Shown in pieces: positions 18,453-27,612 of a stretch of DNA of 64,000 nt. Position 1 is the stretch's first letter, and every line of letters starts with the position of its first letter. The notes under the pieces were generated by a model. That model was not told the origin of the DNA. It worked only from the letters and a program-made list of their open reading frames with translations, and made no database searches. Source of the stretch: Deltaproteobacteria bacterium HGW-Deltaproteobacteria-15 (lineage in GTDB: Bacteria; Desulfobacterota; DSM-4660; Desulfatiglandales; HGW-15); the NCBI GenBank assembly GCA_002840535.1, contig PHBH01000001.1:62001-126000 (forward strand), written 5' to 3'. Position numbers and translations under genes: made by a program.

Positions 18453-19061
18453 TCAATTGCCTTCGGCCACCTTTTTCTCCAGCTGCTTGACCAGGTCCTG
18501 GTAGGTGGATTTGGCAAGAATGGACGAGAATTGGACCCTGTAATTGTTTACGAGGCTCACCCCTGCAATGCTGATATCATAAACAAGCCAGTTGTTATTC
18601 TTGTTCCTGAGTCTGTATTTCACAGGCACCTCGGTGTTCTGGGTGGTCACGATCTTCACATCGACTTCGGCATACTGCCCATCCAGCCTCTCACCGAGGT
18701 AATACACCTTCTCCCCTGAATATCCTTCCACCCTGTCCAGGTAAGTCCTCTCAAGAAGGTCTCCAAAGAGATCGACGAAATGCTTCTTCTCCTCGGGAGT
18801 TCTCGCCCCCCACTGAGTGCCCAGCGAGCGGCGCGCCATTTCTTCCCAATCGAAGCGTTCATCCACGGCCTTCCTGATCGATTTTCTTCTCTCCGCTTCC
18901 TTACCGGGTGCCTTGAGATCGGCATTTGTAACGATGGAGAGGATTTTGTTGGTGGTTTCCTTGATCTTTTCTGTTGGTTCTCCAGCCATTGCCTGATGAT
19001 CCGGAACGGTAAGAAAGAACACGGCCAGCGCAGCCGCGAAAACTGCGAATGGTTTTTTCAT
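18453..19061 (-). CDS. mlaC: MlaC periplasmic phospholipid-binding protein
   Basis: A 202-residue protein with a signal peptide ending near AMAGEP and an MlaC/Ttg2D domain; FDWEEMARRSLGTQW and KYRLRNKNNNWLVYDI are family phrases. It ferries phospholipid between the outer-membrane MlaA and the inner-membrane MlaFED complex. The start is the second of two adjacent ATGs, at 19061, five bases after GGAGG; the longer frame upstream has no leader character. The 110-base gap to mlaD contains no other gene. Confidence 0.92.
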   Translation of the reverse strand: MKKPFAVFAAALAVFFLTVPDHQAMAGEPTEKIKETTNKILSIVTNADLKAPGKEAERRKSIRKAVDERFDWEEMARRSLGTQWGARTPEEKKHFVDLFGDLLERTYLDRVEGYSGEKVYYLGERLDGQYAEVDVKIVTTQNTEVPVKYRLRNKNNNWLVYDISIAGVSLVNNYRVQFSSILAKSTYQDLVKQLEKKVAEGN

Positions 19062-19171
19062 CATTTCCTCCACGAAAATCCGAAAGCTAGTGGTGCGCCG
19101 CAGCATAAGTTCTCTCCTTGATTTTGGCAATTGGTTGCCATTTTCTGATGCAGAACTTATGAGACGCGTCA

Positions 19172-19612
19172 CTAGATCTTGCCAAAGACATAATTCGAGA
19201 TCACCTGTTCGATATCCACAGGGGGCTGTGTATCCCGGATTCGGTTTCCCGCACCCAGGATCTCCTCGGATGCGCCGGGCGTTATTTCCACATACTTCTC
19301 TCCAATCAGCCCGCGGGTCTTGATGGAGGCGATCGAGTCCTCCTGCACCTTCACCCTGGTAGGCAGGCTCATCACCACTCTGGCCTGATAATCCTGGAGG
19401 GTGATCTCCTTTACGCGCCCCACCTGCACGCCGGCTATGGCAACGGCCGACCCGCTCTTGAGCCCGCCTGTGTTGGAGAAAAGGCCATAGACTTCGTATC
19501 CTTCGGTCCCCAAAAGCTCCATCCGCCCCAGCCGGATGGAAAGGTATCCCAGACAGACAATGCCTGCAATAAGAAACAGGCCTACGGTAAGTTCCAGATC
19601 AAACCTTCTCAT
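19172..19612 (-). CDS. mlaD: MlaD, MCE-domain substrate-binding subunit
   Basis: A 146-residue protein with one N-terminal membrane helix (LTVGLFLIAGIVCLGYLSI) and a single MCE domain, including VYGLFSNTGGLKSGSAVAI and RGLIGEKYVEITPG. MlaD forms the hexameric lipid-binding ring of the inner-membrane MlaFEDB transporter. A GTG precedes the ATG directly; GAGG lies seven bases before the ATG at 19612, which is preferred. Length is close to the E. coli protein, slightly short at the C-terminus. It lies 87 bases after mlaF. Confidence 0.93.
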   Translation of the reverse strand: MRRFDLELTVGLFLIAGIVCLGYLSIRLGRMELLGTEGYEVYGLFSNTGGLKSGSAVAIAGVQVGRVKEITLQDYQARVVMSLPTRVKVQEDSIASIKTRGLIGEKYVEITPGASEEILGAGNRIRDTQPPVDIEQVISNYVFGKI

Positions 19613-19699
19613 CACGATTCCTCTTTCCCATATTGCGAGCTGCGGAAATACCCTATTCCTTCCCTTCCTGCAACAAGAAGAAACCTTCGGTCCCTGCTT

Positions 19700-20494
19700 T
19701 CACGTGAGATGGATCTCCCTTTTTCGCCTCAGCCTCTCGATCATATCCCGGTGACATTGACCGTTGTCCGCCTCCTCGAGGCACACGAAGGAGCTTACCA
19801 TCGGGTCATTCGAGCTCAAGATGTCTTCGGGTTTTCCAAAAAAGGCGACCACCCCGTCATGAAGCATGGCGACCTTGTCCACGATCTCGAAGACCTTGGG
19901 GATTTCATGGGTAACGATCACTCCGGTAAACTTCAAACGCTGGTGGCAGGATTGAATCAGGTTCAGGATATTCCTCCCGGTGATAGGATCGAGACCGGTG
20001 GTCGGCTCGTCGAAGAGCATGATTTCAGGCTCCTCGATCAGGGCCCTCGCCAGGGAGGCCCGCTTGATCATGCCCCCGCTGATCTGTGAGGGGAATTTCT
20101 CCTCCGAATCGCTAAGCCCCACCTTCTCCAGTTCCGAGAGAACCCTTTCCCTCAGCTCTGTTTCGGTCAACTTCGACTTCTCCCTCAAGGGAAACGCCAC
20201 GTTGTCAAAGATAGTCATGGAATCGAAAAGCGCGCCGCTTTGAAAAAGAAAGCCGAGCCGGGCCCTCAGTTGGAAGAGAGCCTTGCCTCTCAGCCTGCAG
20301 ATATCATGGCCGTCAACAAGGATTCTCCCCCTGTCGGGTCTCATCAGACCGGCGATATGCTTCAGAAGGACGCTCTTCCCGTACCCGCTTCGTCCAATCA
20401 GGGCGAGGATTTCCCCCTTCTTCACCTCAAAGGAAATCCCTTTCAGGACATCGGCCCCGTCAAAGGACTTATATATATTTTCCAGCTGTATCAT
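19700..20494 (-). CDS. mlaF: MlaF, lipid ABC transporter ATP-binding protein
   Basis: A 264-residue ABC ATPase with Walker A GRSGYGKS, signature ISGGMIKRASLARA and Walker B IMLFDEPTTGLDP. The GGM form of the signature and the Tyr in the P-loop fit the Mla/Ttg2A subfamily. It powers phospholipid movement by the MlaE permease. The frame opens at TTG, directly followed by the ATG at 20494; neither has a strong ribosome site. The spacing to mlaE is 136 bases, longer than the other operon gaps. Confidence 0.94.
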   Translation of the reverse strand: MIQLENIYKSFDGADVLKGISFEVKKGEILALIGRSGYGKSVLLKHIAGLMRPDRGRILVDGHDICRLRGKALFQLRARLGFLFQSGALFDSMTIFDNVAFPLREKSKLTETELRERVLSELEKVGLSDSEEKFPSQISGGMIKRASLARALIEEPEIMLFDEPTTGLDPITGRNILNLIQSCHQRLKFTGVIVTHEIPKVFEIVDKVAMLHDGVVAFFGKPEDILSSNDPMVSSFVCLEEADNGQCHRDMIERLRRKREIHLT

Positions 20495-20630
20495 CAAAAT
20501 ACCATGAAACCATGATTTTAAGCAGCGAACGGCTTCAGAGACCGGCGATCACATCGATCGCAGGTTGTTCATTACTCACACCGCTGAATCACAATTTGCA
20601 TCCTGGATCCTGTGTGCCTGCATCCCGCTT

Positions 20631-21443
20631 TCAGAAAAGCAGATGGGTGGATGTAATGAAATAATCCCAAACCAGGATCAGCACAGAGGAAACGACTACC
20701 GCCTGGGTCGTGGATTTACTCACTCCTTCAGCCCCGAAACCGGTATAGAATCCGGTGTAATATCCTTTGAAGCAGCAAACCCACGCAATAATAACACCGA
20801 AGTTCAGAGACTTGAAAATTCCCTCCACAATATCCCGCATCTGTACATAGCTGATCATTTCCCCGAAATAGACTCCGGATCCCACGCCAAGAAGTCTTAC
20901 ACCGATCAGGTACCCCCCGAATATCCCAACCACATCGAAAATGGCAGTCAAAAGAGGGAGCGAGATGATCGCTGCCAGAAAATTGGGCACCACCAGGTAC
21001 CTGTATGGGTTGAGCCCCATGAGCTCGAGGGCGTCGATCTGCTCGCTGATCCGCATTATGCCGATTTCAGCCGTAACTGCGGAACCGGCCCTTCCTGTGA
21101 CCATGAGCGCGGCAATGACCGGGCCCATCTCCTTGATGAGAGTGAGACCGACCATGGGCCCCAGGAATGCCTCTGAGCCGAAACGGGTCAGGGTGTTGTA
21201 ACCCTGGTAGCCGAGAACCATCCCGGTAAAAGCGCCGGTCAGGAATATCACGGAAATGGACTGAAACCCGATAAACTGGATCTGTTTGACAAGGAGCGGG
21301 AACTTGATCGGCGGGACGATCGAATAGATGAACATCTTGGCAAGGAAGATCCCCATGCGCCCCAATCTCATTATGAGTCTGAGCCCCTCCGCACCGAACA
21401 TCCTGATGAACCGCTCCGCCCAGTTTACATTGGCTGAACTCAA
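20631..21443 (-). CDS. mlaE: MlaE, lipid ABC transporter permease
   Basis: A 270-residue membrane protein of the MlaE family, with an N-terminal amphipathic part, five to six membrane segments, and the phrases GFQSISVIFLTGAFTGMVLG and GRAGSAVTAEIGIMRISEQ. It is the channel part of the phospholipid transporter. The start appears to be a TTG at 21443, with GGGAGAAAG eight bases upstream; no better start lies nearby before the conserved domain. It is the promoter-proximal gene of the mla operon and is divergent from the penicillin-binding protein gene. Confidence 0.93.
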   Translation of the reverse strand: MSSANVNWAERFIRMFGAEGLRLIMRLGRMGIFLAKMFIYSIVPPIKFPLLVKQIQFIGFQSISVIFLTGAFTGMVLGYQGYNTLTRFGSEAFLGPMVGLTLIKEMGPVIAALMVTGRAGSAVTAEIGIMRISEQIDALELMGLNPYRYLVVPNFLAAIISLPLLTAIFDVVGIFGGYLIGVRLLGVGSGVYFGEMISYVQMRDIVEGIFKSLNFGVIIAWVCCFKGYYTGFYTGFGAEGVSKSTTQAVVVSSVLILVWDYFITSTHLLF

Positions 21444-21792
21444 TAACTTTCTCCCGCCTGAAGCCCGTCCGTGTTCATTGTTCAGAAGATGAATGTAAGT
21501 TCCCTAAGATACTGGAGCAACATCTGTTTTCTCCATTACCATGAACAGTCCGCATTGACAACAGCAAAAGCGGGAACGGGTTTTCGCGGCTTCCGTCCCG
21601 TGAAGGCGCCGGAGCGGTTCCGGCGCGTCGGCGGTTTCATGGAGCTTTCCCTTCGCGCTCTGCCCATTGCGCTCTGCGGTTTAGGGGGTGACTAAAATTC
21701 CGCTGTGAGATATGCTCATTGTCTGCGTAGAGCCATGCAATGAGACATGTCGCGCATCGCGATGCCTAAACTCCCGTATTTGAGAATGAAGA
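21444..21792. other. Divergent promoter region between mlaE and PBP gene
   Basis: This 349-base gap must hold promoters for both directions. A TTGACA lies near 21555-21560 without a clear -10 partner. A perfect eight-pair hairpin, GCGCCGGA at 21606-21613 and TCCGGCGC at 21619-21626 with a five-base loop, is followed by no T-run. A seven-base inverted repeat, CTCATTG at 21715-21721 and CAATGAG at 21738-21744, lies about 50 bases before the PBP start. No gene is seen. Confidence 0.45.
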
Positions 21793-24141
21793 ATGCGTAA
21801 TCCGAAAACCGGATCGAAAAAGCGGACCGCGACCCGTCTGTTCAAGATAGCGGGGCTGCTGCTTCTCCTTGCAGCAGGTGCGTCGGTCGTTTTGATCGGG
21901 AATCTTTCCAAAGAGATTGAAAAGCGGTTCTCCGGCAGGCGGTGGTCCATCCCATCGCGGGTTCTCTCTGACACCACCATGCTCTATCCCGGGCAGACAT
22001 TTCCCCGAAAACAATTGGAAGCAAAACTCGGCCGGCTGGGCTACAGGAAGGTATTGCGCAATCCTGAGCGAAAGGGAGAGATCAAAATAGCAGAATCCCG
22101 GATCGAGGTTTTTCTGAGAGACTTCATCACACCCCAACAGACCAGCATCGGTTTCCCTTTGCGCATCCATTATCAGAAGGACGCGATCGAATCTTTGACG
22201 CGTATCGACACAGGGGAACCCGTTCCCCTTCTGGAACTCGAACCCGAGGAGCTTATGCTCTTTTTCGGCAAAGAGAGGGAAGAGCGGAGGCTCGTCTCCC
22301 TGAACGATGTTCCCAAACACCTGATCGATGCGGTACTGGCTGCTGAAGATGCGCGTTTTTTTCACCATCCGGGGATGGACCCGCTCGGCATCATACGGGC
22401 ACTTGCGAGCAATCTGCGCCATGGAGCCCTCCGGCAAGGGGGTTCAACCATTACGCAGCAGCTTGCCAAGAACTATTTTCTCACACCGGAGAAGACCTTT
22501 TCCCGTAAATTCAAAGAACTGATGATCTCCCTGGTCATGGAGTCGAAGTATTCCAAGAAAGAGATTCTGGAGATCTATCTGAACGAGATCTATATGGGAA
22601 ACAAAGGGTCAGTCTCCATAAACGGTGTCGGAGAGGCATCCTTTTTCTATTTCGGAAAACCGGTGAACGATCTCTCCATTTCCGAATCTGCCACCTTGGC
22701 GGGACTCATCAGGGCGCCCAACCATTATTCGCCCTTTGCAGATAAAAACAGGTCCATGCAAAGGAGGAACATCGTTATCGAGAGCATGTTCTCCCACGGA
22801 TGGATCTCGAGGCAGGAGTGCGACAATTCCATTCTACAGCCCATGGCGATCGCCGAGTATGAAGCCTATGCCAAGCAGGCGCCGTATTTCATGGATTACC
22901 TCTCCCATCAACTCCATACTCTCTATTCTCCGGATGCGCTTTCAACTCTCGGGCTTTCCATCTATACCAGCCTTGACCCGGAGGTGCAGAGGGCGGCTGA
23001 AGAGGCCCTGATCAAGGGTCTTTCCCGGCTGGAGAAAGCCAATCCCTCCCTGCTCAGGCAAGAGCCGGAAAAGAGGCTGCAGGGGGCCATAGTCGTTCTT
23101 CAGCCCCGGACCGGGTACATCCTGGCCATGGTAGGAGGGCGCAAATACAGCGAGAGCCAGTTCAACCGCATTACCCAGGCACACCGTCAGCCGGGAAGCG
23201 CATTCAAGCCATTCGTCTTTCTGGCGGCCATGGACGAGTACACGCCCGCCACCATCCTCTCGAATGAGGATACGCCCTACATGATCGAAGGCAGGGAATG
23301 GCGGCCCGAGAACTACTCTCCCATACCTGAAAGCCATATTACGATGAGGATGGCCCTGGCAAAGTCCGTGAACAGGGCTACCGCGGATCTGACAATGAAA
23401 ATCGGCGTGGAACGTATCATCAAGGCGGCCTCCGCTTTCGGTTTCTCCACCCCTCTTCCTCCTTATCCGTCCATTTCCCTGGGCTCAGCCGAGGTCATCC
23501 CAATGGAGATTGCCCGGGCCTACTGCGCGTTTGCCGCAGACGGCCTGCTGCCCCACCCCATCTCCCTGAAGGAGGTGGCAAATGAAAAGGGGGAGGTTCT
23601 CGAGCGAAGACATCTCACCATGGGAAACGCCACATCGCCTGAAAAGGCTTTTCTCATCACATCAATGCTGCGGAGTGTAACCGAAGCGGGAACGGCAAGA
23701 TCGCTTAAAGATAAGGGGGTTTCTTTTCCTGTCGCAGGAAAAACAGGAACCACAAACGACTTCAAAGATGCATGGTTCGTGGGGTATACCCCGGACATCC
23801 TGGCGCTTGTCTGGGTAGGCTTTGACGACTCCACTCCCGTCAAGGCATCCGGCTCCGCCGCAGCTCTCCCCATTTTCGCGGATCTGATGAAATCCATTCC
23901 TCAGCACTCCTCAGGCGGATGGTTCCAACCACCCCCTGGAATTGTAAACCGGACGATCTGTCCCATGAGTGCTCAATTGGCTGTGGAGGGCCGCTGCCCC
24001 GAACCGGTGCAGGAACTCTTTCTTGCGGAGAATGCGCCCAATGAGCCATGTGGGATTCATTCGGGATCCGGTCGCGATTCGGGCGCGGAACCCTTCAGGC
24101 AGATCATACGGGATGTGAAGAAGTTTTTTGGGATCCGATAG
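21793..24141 (+). CDS. Class A penicillin-binding protein, PBP1B-like
   Basis: A 782-residue bifunctional peptidoglycan synthase. A cytoplasmic basic tail and one membrane helix (about 17-37) are followed by a UB2H-like region typical of PBP1B (WSIPSRVLSDTTMLYPG). The glycosyltransferase domain has AAEDARFFHHPG with catalytic Glu185 and GGSTITQQLAKN at 216-227. The transpeptidase domain has Ser469-x-x-Lys472 (GSAFK), Ser525-Val-Asn527 and Lys650-Thr-Gly. It polymerises glycan strands and cross-links peptides in the periplasm. All catalytic residues are present. It overlaps the next gene's open frame by 14 bases. Confidence 0.95.
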   Translation: MRNPKTGSKKRTATRLFKIAGLLLLLAAGASVVLIGNLSKEIEKRFSGRRWSIPSRVLSDTTMLYPGQTFPRKQLEAKLGRLGYRKVLRNPERKGEIKIAESRIEVFLRDFITPQQTSIGFPLRIHYQKDAIESLTRIDTGEPVPLLELEPEELMLFFGKEREERRLVSLNDVPKHLIDAVLAAEDARFFHHPGMDPLGIIRALASNLRHGALRQGGSTITQQLAKNYFLTPEKTFSRKFKELMISLVMESKYSKKEILEIYLNEIYMGNKGSVSINGVGEASFFYFGKPVNDLSISESATLAGLIRAPNHYSPFADKNRSMQRRNIVIESMFSHGWISRQECDNSILQPMAIAEYEAYAKQAPYFMDYLSHQLHTLYSPDALSTLGLSIYTSLDPEVQRAAEEALIKGLSRLEKANPSLLRQEPEKRLQGAIVVLQPRTGYILAMVGGRKYSESQFNRITQAHRQPGSAFKPFVFLAAMDEYTPATILSNEDTPYMIEGREWRPENYSPIPESHITMRMALAKSVNRATADLTMKIGVERIIKAASAFGFSTPLPPYPSISLGSAEVIPMEIARAYCAFAADGLLPHPISLKEVANEKGEVLERRHLTMGNATSPEKAFLITSMLRSVTEAGTARSLKDKGVSFPVAGKTGTTNDFKDAWFVGYTPDILALVWVGFDDSTPVKASGSAAALPIFADLMKSIPQHSSGGWFQPPPGIVNRTICPMSAQLAVEGRCPEPVQELFLAENAPNEPCGIHSGSGRDSGAEPFRQIIRDVKKFFGIR

Positions 24142-24790
24142 GGGCAGGAACGAGGTTCGAGGCACGAGAATGCAGGTTAGAGAAAAGAGATTTGAGGCTG
24201 GAGAAAGCAGGTCCGGGGAGACAGGTTCGAGGCGTGAGGAAACAGGATCGAGATGCAGGGTTTCTCGATCCTCGTTCATTTTCTCCTCGATCCTCGATCC
24301 TCGCTCCTCTCTCCTCCTTGCCTTGCTTCTGATCCTTCTTGCCGTCTCGAGCTGTGCGGGACCTCCGGCAGCCCGTCGTACTTCACGAACACCCAGTGCA
24401 AGCGTGCCTGACAAAACCTTGCCAGAAAGCCCTCCTCCTACACCACCTGCACCTGCCCCGGGAGTCCCCTCTCCTCAGGACCAGGTCACGGAACCCCGAC
24501 AGGAAGCCACCCCACGCAGCGTTGCATCTCTGCGCCTCACCGAGCAGGCTCGAAATCTATTGGAGGCGGGAAACACAGACCAGGCGATAAGGACTCTCGA
24601 GCGGGCGATGAATCTGAACCCCTCTAACGGGCAGAACTTCTATTATCTTTCAGAGGCATGGCTGAAGAAGAAGAACTATCGACAGGCAGAAGAGTTCAAC
24701 CGGCTCGCTGCGATCCATCTGAAAACGGATGCAAGCTGGATGGCCAGGGTGGCTGAACAGGCGGAGAGGATAAAAAGAAGTAAGCAGTAG
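24128..24790 (+). CDS. TPR lipoprotein with repeat-derived N-terminal leader
   Basis: The supported part is a lipoprotein: hydrophobic stretch LLLALLLILLAVSS then Cys, a Pro-rich linker, and one to two TPR-like repeats (TEQARNLLEAGNTDQAIRTL, LNPSNGQNFYYLSEAWLKKK). The usable start codons are ATG at 24128 or 24170. Either puts 40-55 Arg- and Ser-rich residues before the lipobox; this stretch is encoded by tandem TCGATCC/GAGG repeat DNA. So the repeat seems to have entered the 5' end of the gene and replaced or lengthened its signal peptide's N-region. Whether it is still exported is uncertain. It lies just after the PBP gene and may act at the cell wall. Confidence 0.6.
   Translation: MGSDRGRNEVRGTRMQVREKRFEAGESRSGETGSRREETGSRCRVSRSSFIFSSILDPRSSLLLALLLILLAVSSCAGPPAARRTSRTPSASVPDKTLPESPPPTPPAPAPGVPSPQDQVTEPRQEATPRSVASLRLTEQARNLLEAGNTDQAIRTLERAMNLNPSNGQNFYYLSEAWLKKKNYRQAEEFNRLAAIHLKTDASWMARVAEQAERIKRSKQ
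24140..24312. repeat. GAGG / CGATCCT short-period repeats
   Basis: Left part: purine-rich units such as GGTTCGAGGCACGAG and GGTTCGAGGCGTGAGG. Right part: tandem TCGATCCTCGATCCTCG and CTCCTCTCTCCTCC. The two halves are roughly complementary in composition and could fold together. The block covers the 5' end of the TPR lipoprotein frame. Confidence 0.65.
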
Positions 24791-24914
24791 GCAGTAAGCA
24801 GATAAAAGAAAATTTAGGATTCAGGATGACACAACAGGAAGTCTTGCATCTCGTTCTACCAAATAGCACCCGGATCCTGTATCTTGGATCGTGGATCATG
24901 CATCCTGCATCCAG
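24780..24914. repeat. AAGCAGTAGGC and GGATCCTG short-period repeats between convergent genes
   Basis: AAGTAAGCAGTAGGCAGTAAG at about 24779-24799 and CGGATCCTGTATCTTGGATC with CATGCATCCTGCATCC near 24872-24914. They fill the gap between the TPR lipoprotein and ldcA. GGATCCTGCATCC recurs at 36063-36075. No terminator hairpin with T-run was recognised. Confidence 0.65.
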
Positions 24915-25817
24915 TCATTCCACCGGAGGTTCGGTCCATGTCAGTGTCAGATGATCCGTGTCCAGGAGCGCGGGGGGGCCGCCGATGGGCAGCGGCAGAT
25001 TCCGCTCTCCATGCCCTATCGGGATTCCGCTGACAACCGGAAAATGAAACTCCCTAACCGCATCCAGCAGGATGGCATCGATCATTGCCGGGTCTCCGCA
25101 CTCCTCGAATCGACCGGCTAGAATACCGGAGATGCCTTTCAGGAAGCCGCACAGCTTGAGATGGGTGAGTATGCGATCGATCTTGTAGGGCGGTTCTCCC
25201 GTGTCCTCCAGAAAGAGGATAGCGCCTCCCGGATCCGGCATATACCTTGTGCCCGCCAGATGGCAGATGAGGCTGAGATTGCCTCCGATCAATCTCCCCA
25301 CGGCCCTTCCTCCTCTCAGTACGCGGCCGTTCTCCAGAGCAAAACTGAAAGGGTTGTCCGATGAAAGCAGGCGGATCAGCGCGTCCAGGTTGGCGCCGCC
25401 GTTCTTTTGAGAGTCCCTGATCATGGGGCCGTGGAAGGTCACGAGGCCTGTCTTCTTGTTAAGGGCCAAAAGCAGCGAGGTGATATCGCTATAGCCGACG
25501 AGGATCTTTGGATTCCTGCGGATGGACGAGAAGCGGATCTTGGGGAGGAGCCTCAGAGTGCCATAACCCCCTCGCGCGCAAAAGATCGCCTTGATCTCTT
25601 TGTTCCTGAATGCCGCGTGAAGGTCCTCCAGCCTGGCAGTGTCCTCCCCTGCGAGGTACTCCTTCTTATCATACAAGTGAGGAGCTGGAAGGACATTGAA
25701 GCCCATTCCCCGCAGACGATCCATGCCGGGCAGGAGTTCGGAGGGCTCAACCGGGCCGGCAGGCGCAATGACCGAGATCGTGTCCCCGGGTTTCAACCGG
25801 GGGGGTTTGAGAATCAC
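24915..25817 (-). CDS. ldcA: LD-carboxypeptidase (S66 family)
   Basis: A 300-residue cytoplasmic serine peptidase of family S66 (muramoyltetrapeptide carboxypeptidase). The nucleophile is Ser110 in VGYSDITS, with Glu204 in [14 protein letters not shown] and His269 in PIGHGE completing the triad. It removes the terminal D-alanine from murein tetrapeptides during cell-wall recycling. The start is a GTG at 25817 that overlaps the coaX stop as GTGA, so it is translationally coupled. It is the last gene of the ftsH-folP-coaX-ldcA group. Length is normal. Confidence 0.93.
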   Translation of the reverse strand: MILKPPRLKPGDTISVIAPAGPVEPSELLPGMDRLRGMGFNVLPAPHLYDKKEYLAGEDTARLEDLHAAFRNKEIKAIFCARGGYGTLRLLPKIRFSSIRRNPKILVGYSDITSLLLALNKKTGLVTFHGPMIRDSQKNGGANLDALIRLLSSDNPFSFALENGRVLRGGRAVGRLIGGNLSLICHLAGTRYMPDPGGAILFLEDTGEPPYKIDRILTHLKLCGFLKGISGILAGRFEECGDPAMIDAILLDAVREFHFPVVSGIPIGHGERNLPLPIGGPPALLDTDHLTLTWTEPPVE

Positions 25818-26581
25818 TGATTCCTCTTGAAGATGATGATGAGGCCCTCGAGAGTCAGAAACTCTTCAACATGGTCGATCGATTCGGCCTCTTCACAGAT
25901 CAGAGGGGCGAGACCTCCGGTAGCGATCACGGTCGGATTCTGCCCCATTTCCCTCTTCATCCGGCCGACGATGCCGTCCACGAGACCGGCATACCCGTAT
26001 ACGATACCTACGTTCATGCTGCTGATGGTATCTTTTGCAATCACCTTCTTGGGCTTGGCGAAGATCTCCACCCTTGGGAGCCTGGAAGCCTTCTGAAAAA
26101 GGGCTTCACAGGAGATCAACACCCCTGGGGAGATCGCTCCACCGAGGTAAGAACCTTCTTTTGAAACGCAATCAAAGGTCGTAGCCGTGCCGAAATCAAT
26201 CACCACGAGACTGGTTCTATACTTTTCGTACGCGGCAACCGCATTGACAATACGATCCGCGCCGACTTCCTTGGGATTGTCGTAAAGGATTTCCATCCCT
26301 GTCTGAATCCCGGGGCCGACGACAAGCGGTTTCACCTTGAAATAGCGCCGGGAGAAGACCTCCATGGTGTTCATCAGGGGCGGCACTACAGAGGAGATGA
26401 TGATGTTCTTCACATCACCCGTTTTCACATTGGATGAGGAAAAGAGATGCTGCACGACGATACCGAGTTCATCGGAGGTAATCTCCCTCTCCGTCCTGAT
26501 CCTCCAGTGATGCAGGATCTTTTCCCCGTCGCTCAGTCCCAGAACGATATTCGTATTTCCGATGTCAATGCAGAAAAGCAT
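25814..26581 (-). CDS. coaX: Type III pantothenate kinase
   Basis: A 255-residue ASKHA-fold kinase. The N-terminus [16 protein letters not shown] is the diagnostic phosphate loop of CoaX, and [24 protein letters not shown] and [11 protein letters not shown] are the other family motifs. It phosphorylates pantothenate in the first step of coenzyme A synthesis. The ATG at 26581 directly follows a repeat-filled 155-base gap after folP, where a strong ribosome site is not evident. It is coupled to ldcA downstream. Confidence 0.96.
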   Translation of the reverse strand: MLFCIDIGNTNIVLGLSDGEKILHHWRIRTEREITSDELGIVVQHLFSSSNVKTGDVKNIIISSVVPPLMNTMEVFSRRYFKVKPLVVGPGIQTGMEILYDNPKEVGADRIVNAVAAYEKYRTSLVVIDFGTATTFDCVSKEGSYLGGAISPGVLISCEALFQKASRLPRVEIFAKPKKVIAKDTISSMNVGIVYGYAGLVDGIVGRMKREMGQNPTVIATGGLAPLICEEAESIDHVEEFLTLEGLIIIFKRNQ

Positions 26582-26582
26582 A

Positions 26583-26736
26583 AGCCGGTTTCTCTGGTTT
26601 CTTTAGTTTATCTGGTTTGTTTAGTTTATCCGGTCTATTTGGTTTCCTTGATCAACCCTCACTTCGATATTCGATATTCGATATTTGAGATTTGATATTT
26701 GAGATTTGAGATTCCTTTGGACATTGGACATTTTCT
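26583..26736. repeat. TGGTTT, TTCGATAT and GGACATT short-period repeats between folP and coaX
   Basis: Three different tandem families lie side by side: TTTGGTTT/TTTAGTTTATC units at 26585-26650, ATTCGATATTCGATATTTGAG units at about 26660-26712, and GGACATTGGACATT near 26718-26731. Together they separate two genes that are otherwise packed in an operon. Confidence 0.7.
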
Positions 26737-27612
26737 TCATTCTTTCTCTTCCACCCCGCCCCTGCGGATCGCATCCGCCACCTTTACCGTCTCCACGGCC
26801 GACCTCACGTTATGGACCCTCACGATGTGTGCGCCGTTCAGCACTGCGACAGCAATCGTAGCCATGGTCCCATTGTCCCGGTCCAGAGCGGGATTTCCAA
26901 GGATGCGGCCCAGAAAAGCCTTTCTCGAAGGCCCCAGAAGAAGCGGTCTCTTCAAAACGGAAAATCTTCTGAGTTCCCTGATAATGGTGAGGTTATGATC
27001 AAACGTCTTCCCGAACCCGATCCCGGGATCCAGTATGATCAAATCCCGATTCACACCCGCCCTGACTGCCCTTTCCTCCGCGCTCTTCAAAAACTCCATG
27101 ACCTCGGAAACCACGTCCTCGTAAACGGGGTTCTCCTGCATGGTGCGGGGAATTCCCTTCATGTGCATAAGGATGACCGGGACGCCTGTCTCTGCGGCGA
27201 GCGTGGCCATTGCAGGGTCGAAAGCCAGGGCGCTTACGTCGTTGATCATGCTGGCGCCGGCCTGAAGCGCCTCACGGGCCACGCGTGCCTTCACGGTATC
27301 GATGCTGATAGGGATCCTGATTTCTTTTGAAAGGGACCGGATGACCGGAATGACACGATCCAGTTCCTCCTGCTCGGAAACATCGTCTGCATACGGGCGT
27401 GTGGATTCCCCTCCGATATCCAGGATATCCGCCCCCTCCCCCGCCATGCGGAGCCCGTGTTCGACAGCCGCGTCATATTCGAGGTAGCGTCCGCCGTCTG
27501 AAAATGAATCGGGCGTCACATTGAGGACGCCCATGACCCGGGTTCTTTTCCCGAGCAAAAGGACTTTGTCCTGCCACTGCAGGGCAAAGGTATCATCAGA
27601 AGGAACGGTCAA
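26737..27612 (-). CDS. folP: Dihydropteroate synthase
   Basis: A 291-residue TIM-barrel enzyme. [16 protein letters not shown] at about 27-42 is the pterin-binding signature, with [17 protein letters not shown] and [10 protein letters not shown] following. It joins the pterin pyrophosphate and p-aminobenzoate in folate synthesis. The frame opens at TTG 27612, which overlaps the ftsH stop as TTGA; no purine-rich site is seen, so the exact start is uncertain, but coupling to ftsH is likely. Pterin supply also matters for the methyltransferase operon in this window. Confidence 0.95.
   Translation of the reverse strand: MTVPSDDTFALQWQDKVLLLGKRTRVMGVLNVTPDSFSDGGRYLEYDAAVEHGLRMAGEGADILDIGGESTRPYADDVSEQEELDRVIPVIRSLSKEIRIPISIDTVKARVAREALQAGASMINDVSALAFDPAMATLAAETGVPVILMHMKGIPRTMQENPVYEDVVSEVMEFLKSAEERAVRAGVNRDLIILDPGIGFGKTFDHNLTIIRELRRFSVLKRPLLLGPSRKAFLGRILGNPALDRDNGTMATIAVAVLNGAHIVRVHNVRSAVETVKVADAIRRGGVEEKE

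Noticed and set aside
21606-21626. GC-rich hairpin considered as an intrinsic terminator
   Set aside because: It has no T-run on either strand and lies between divergent genes.
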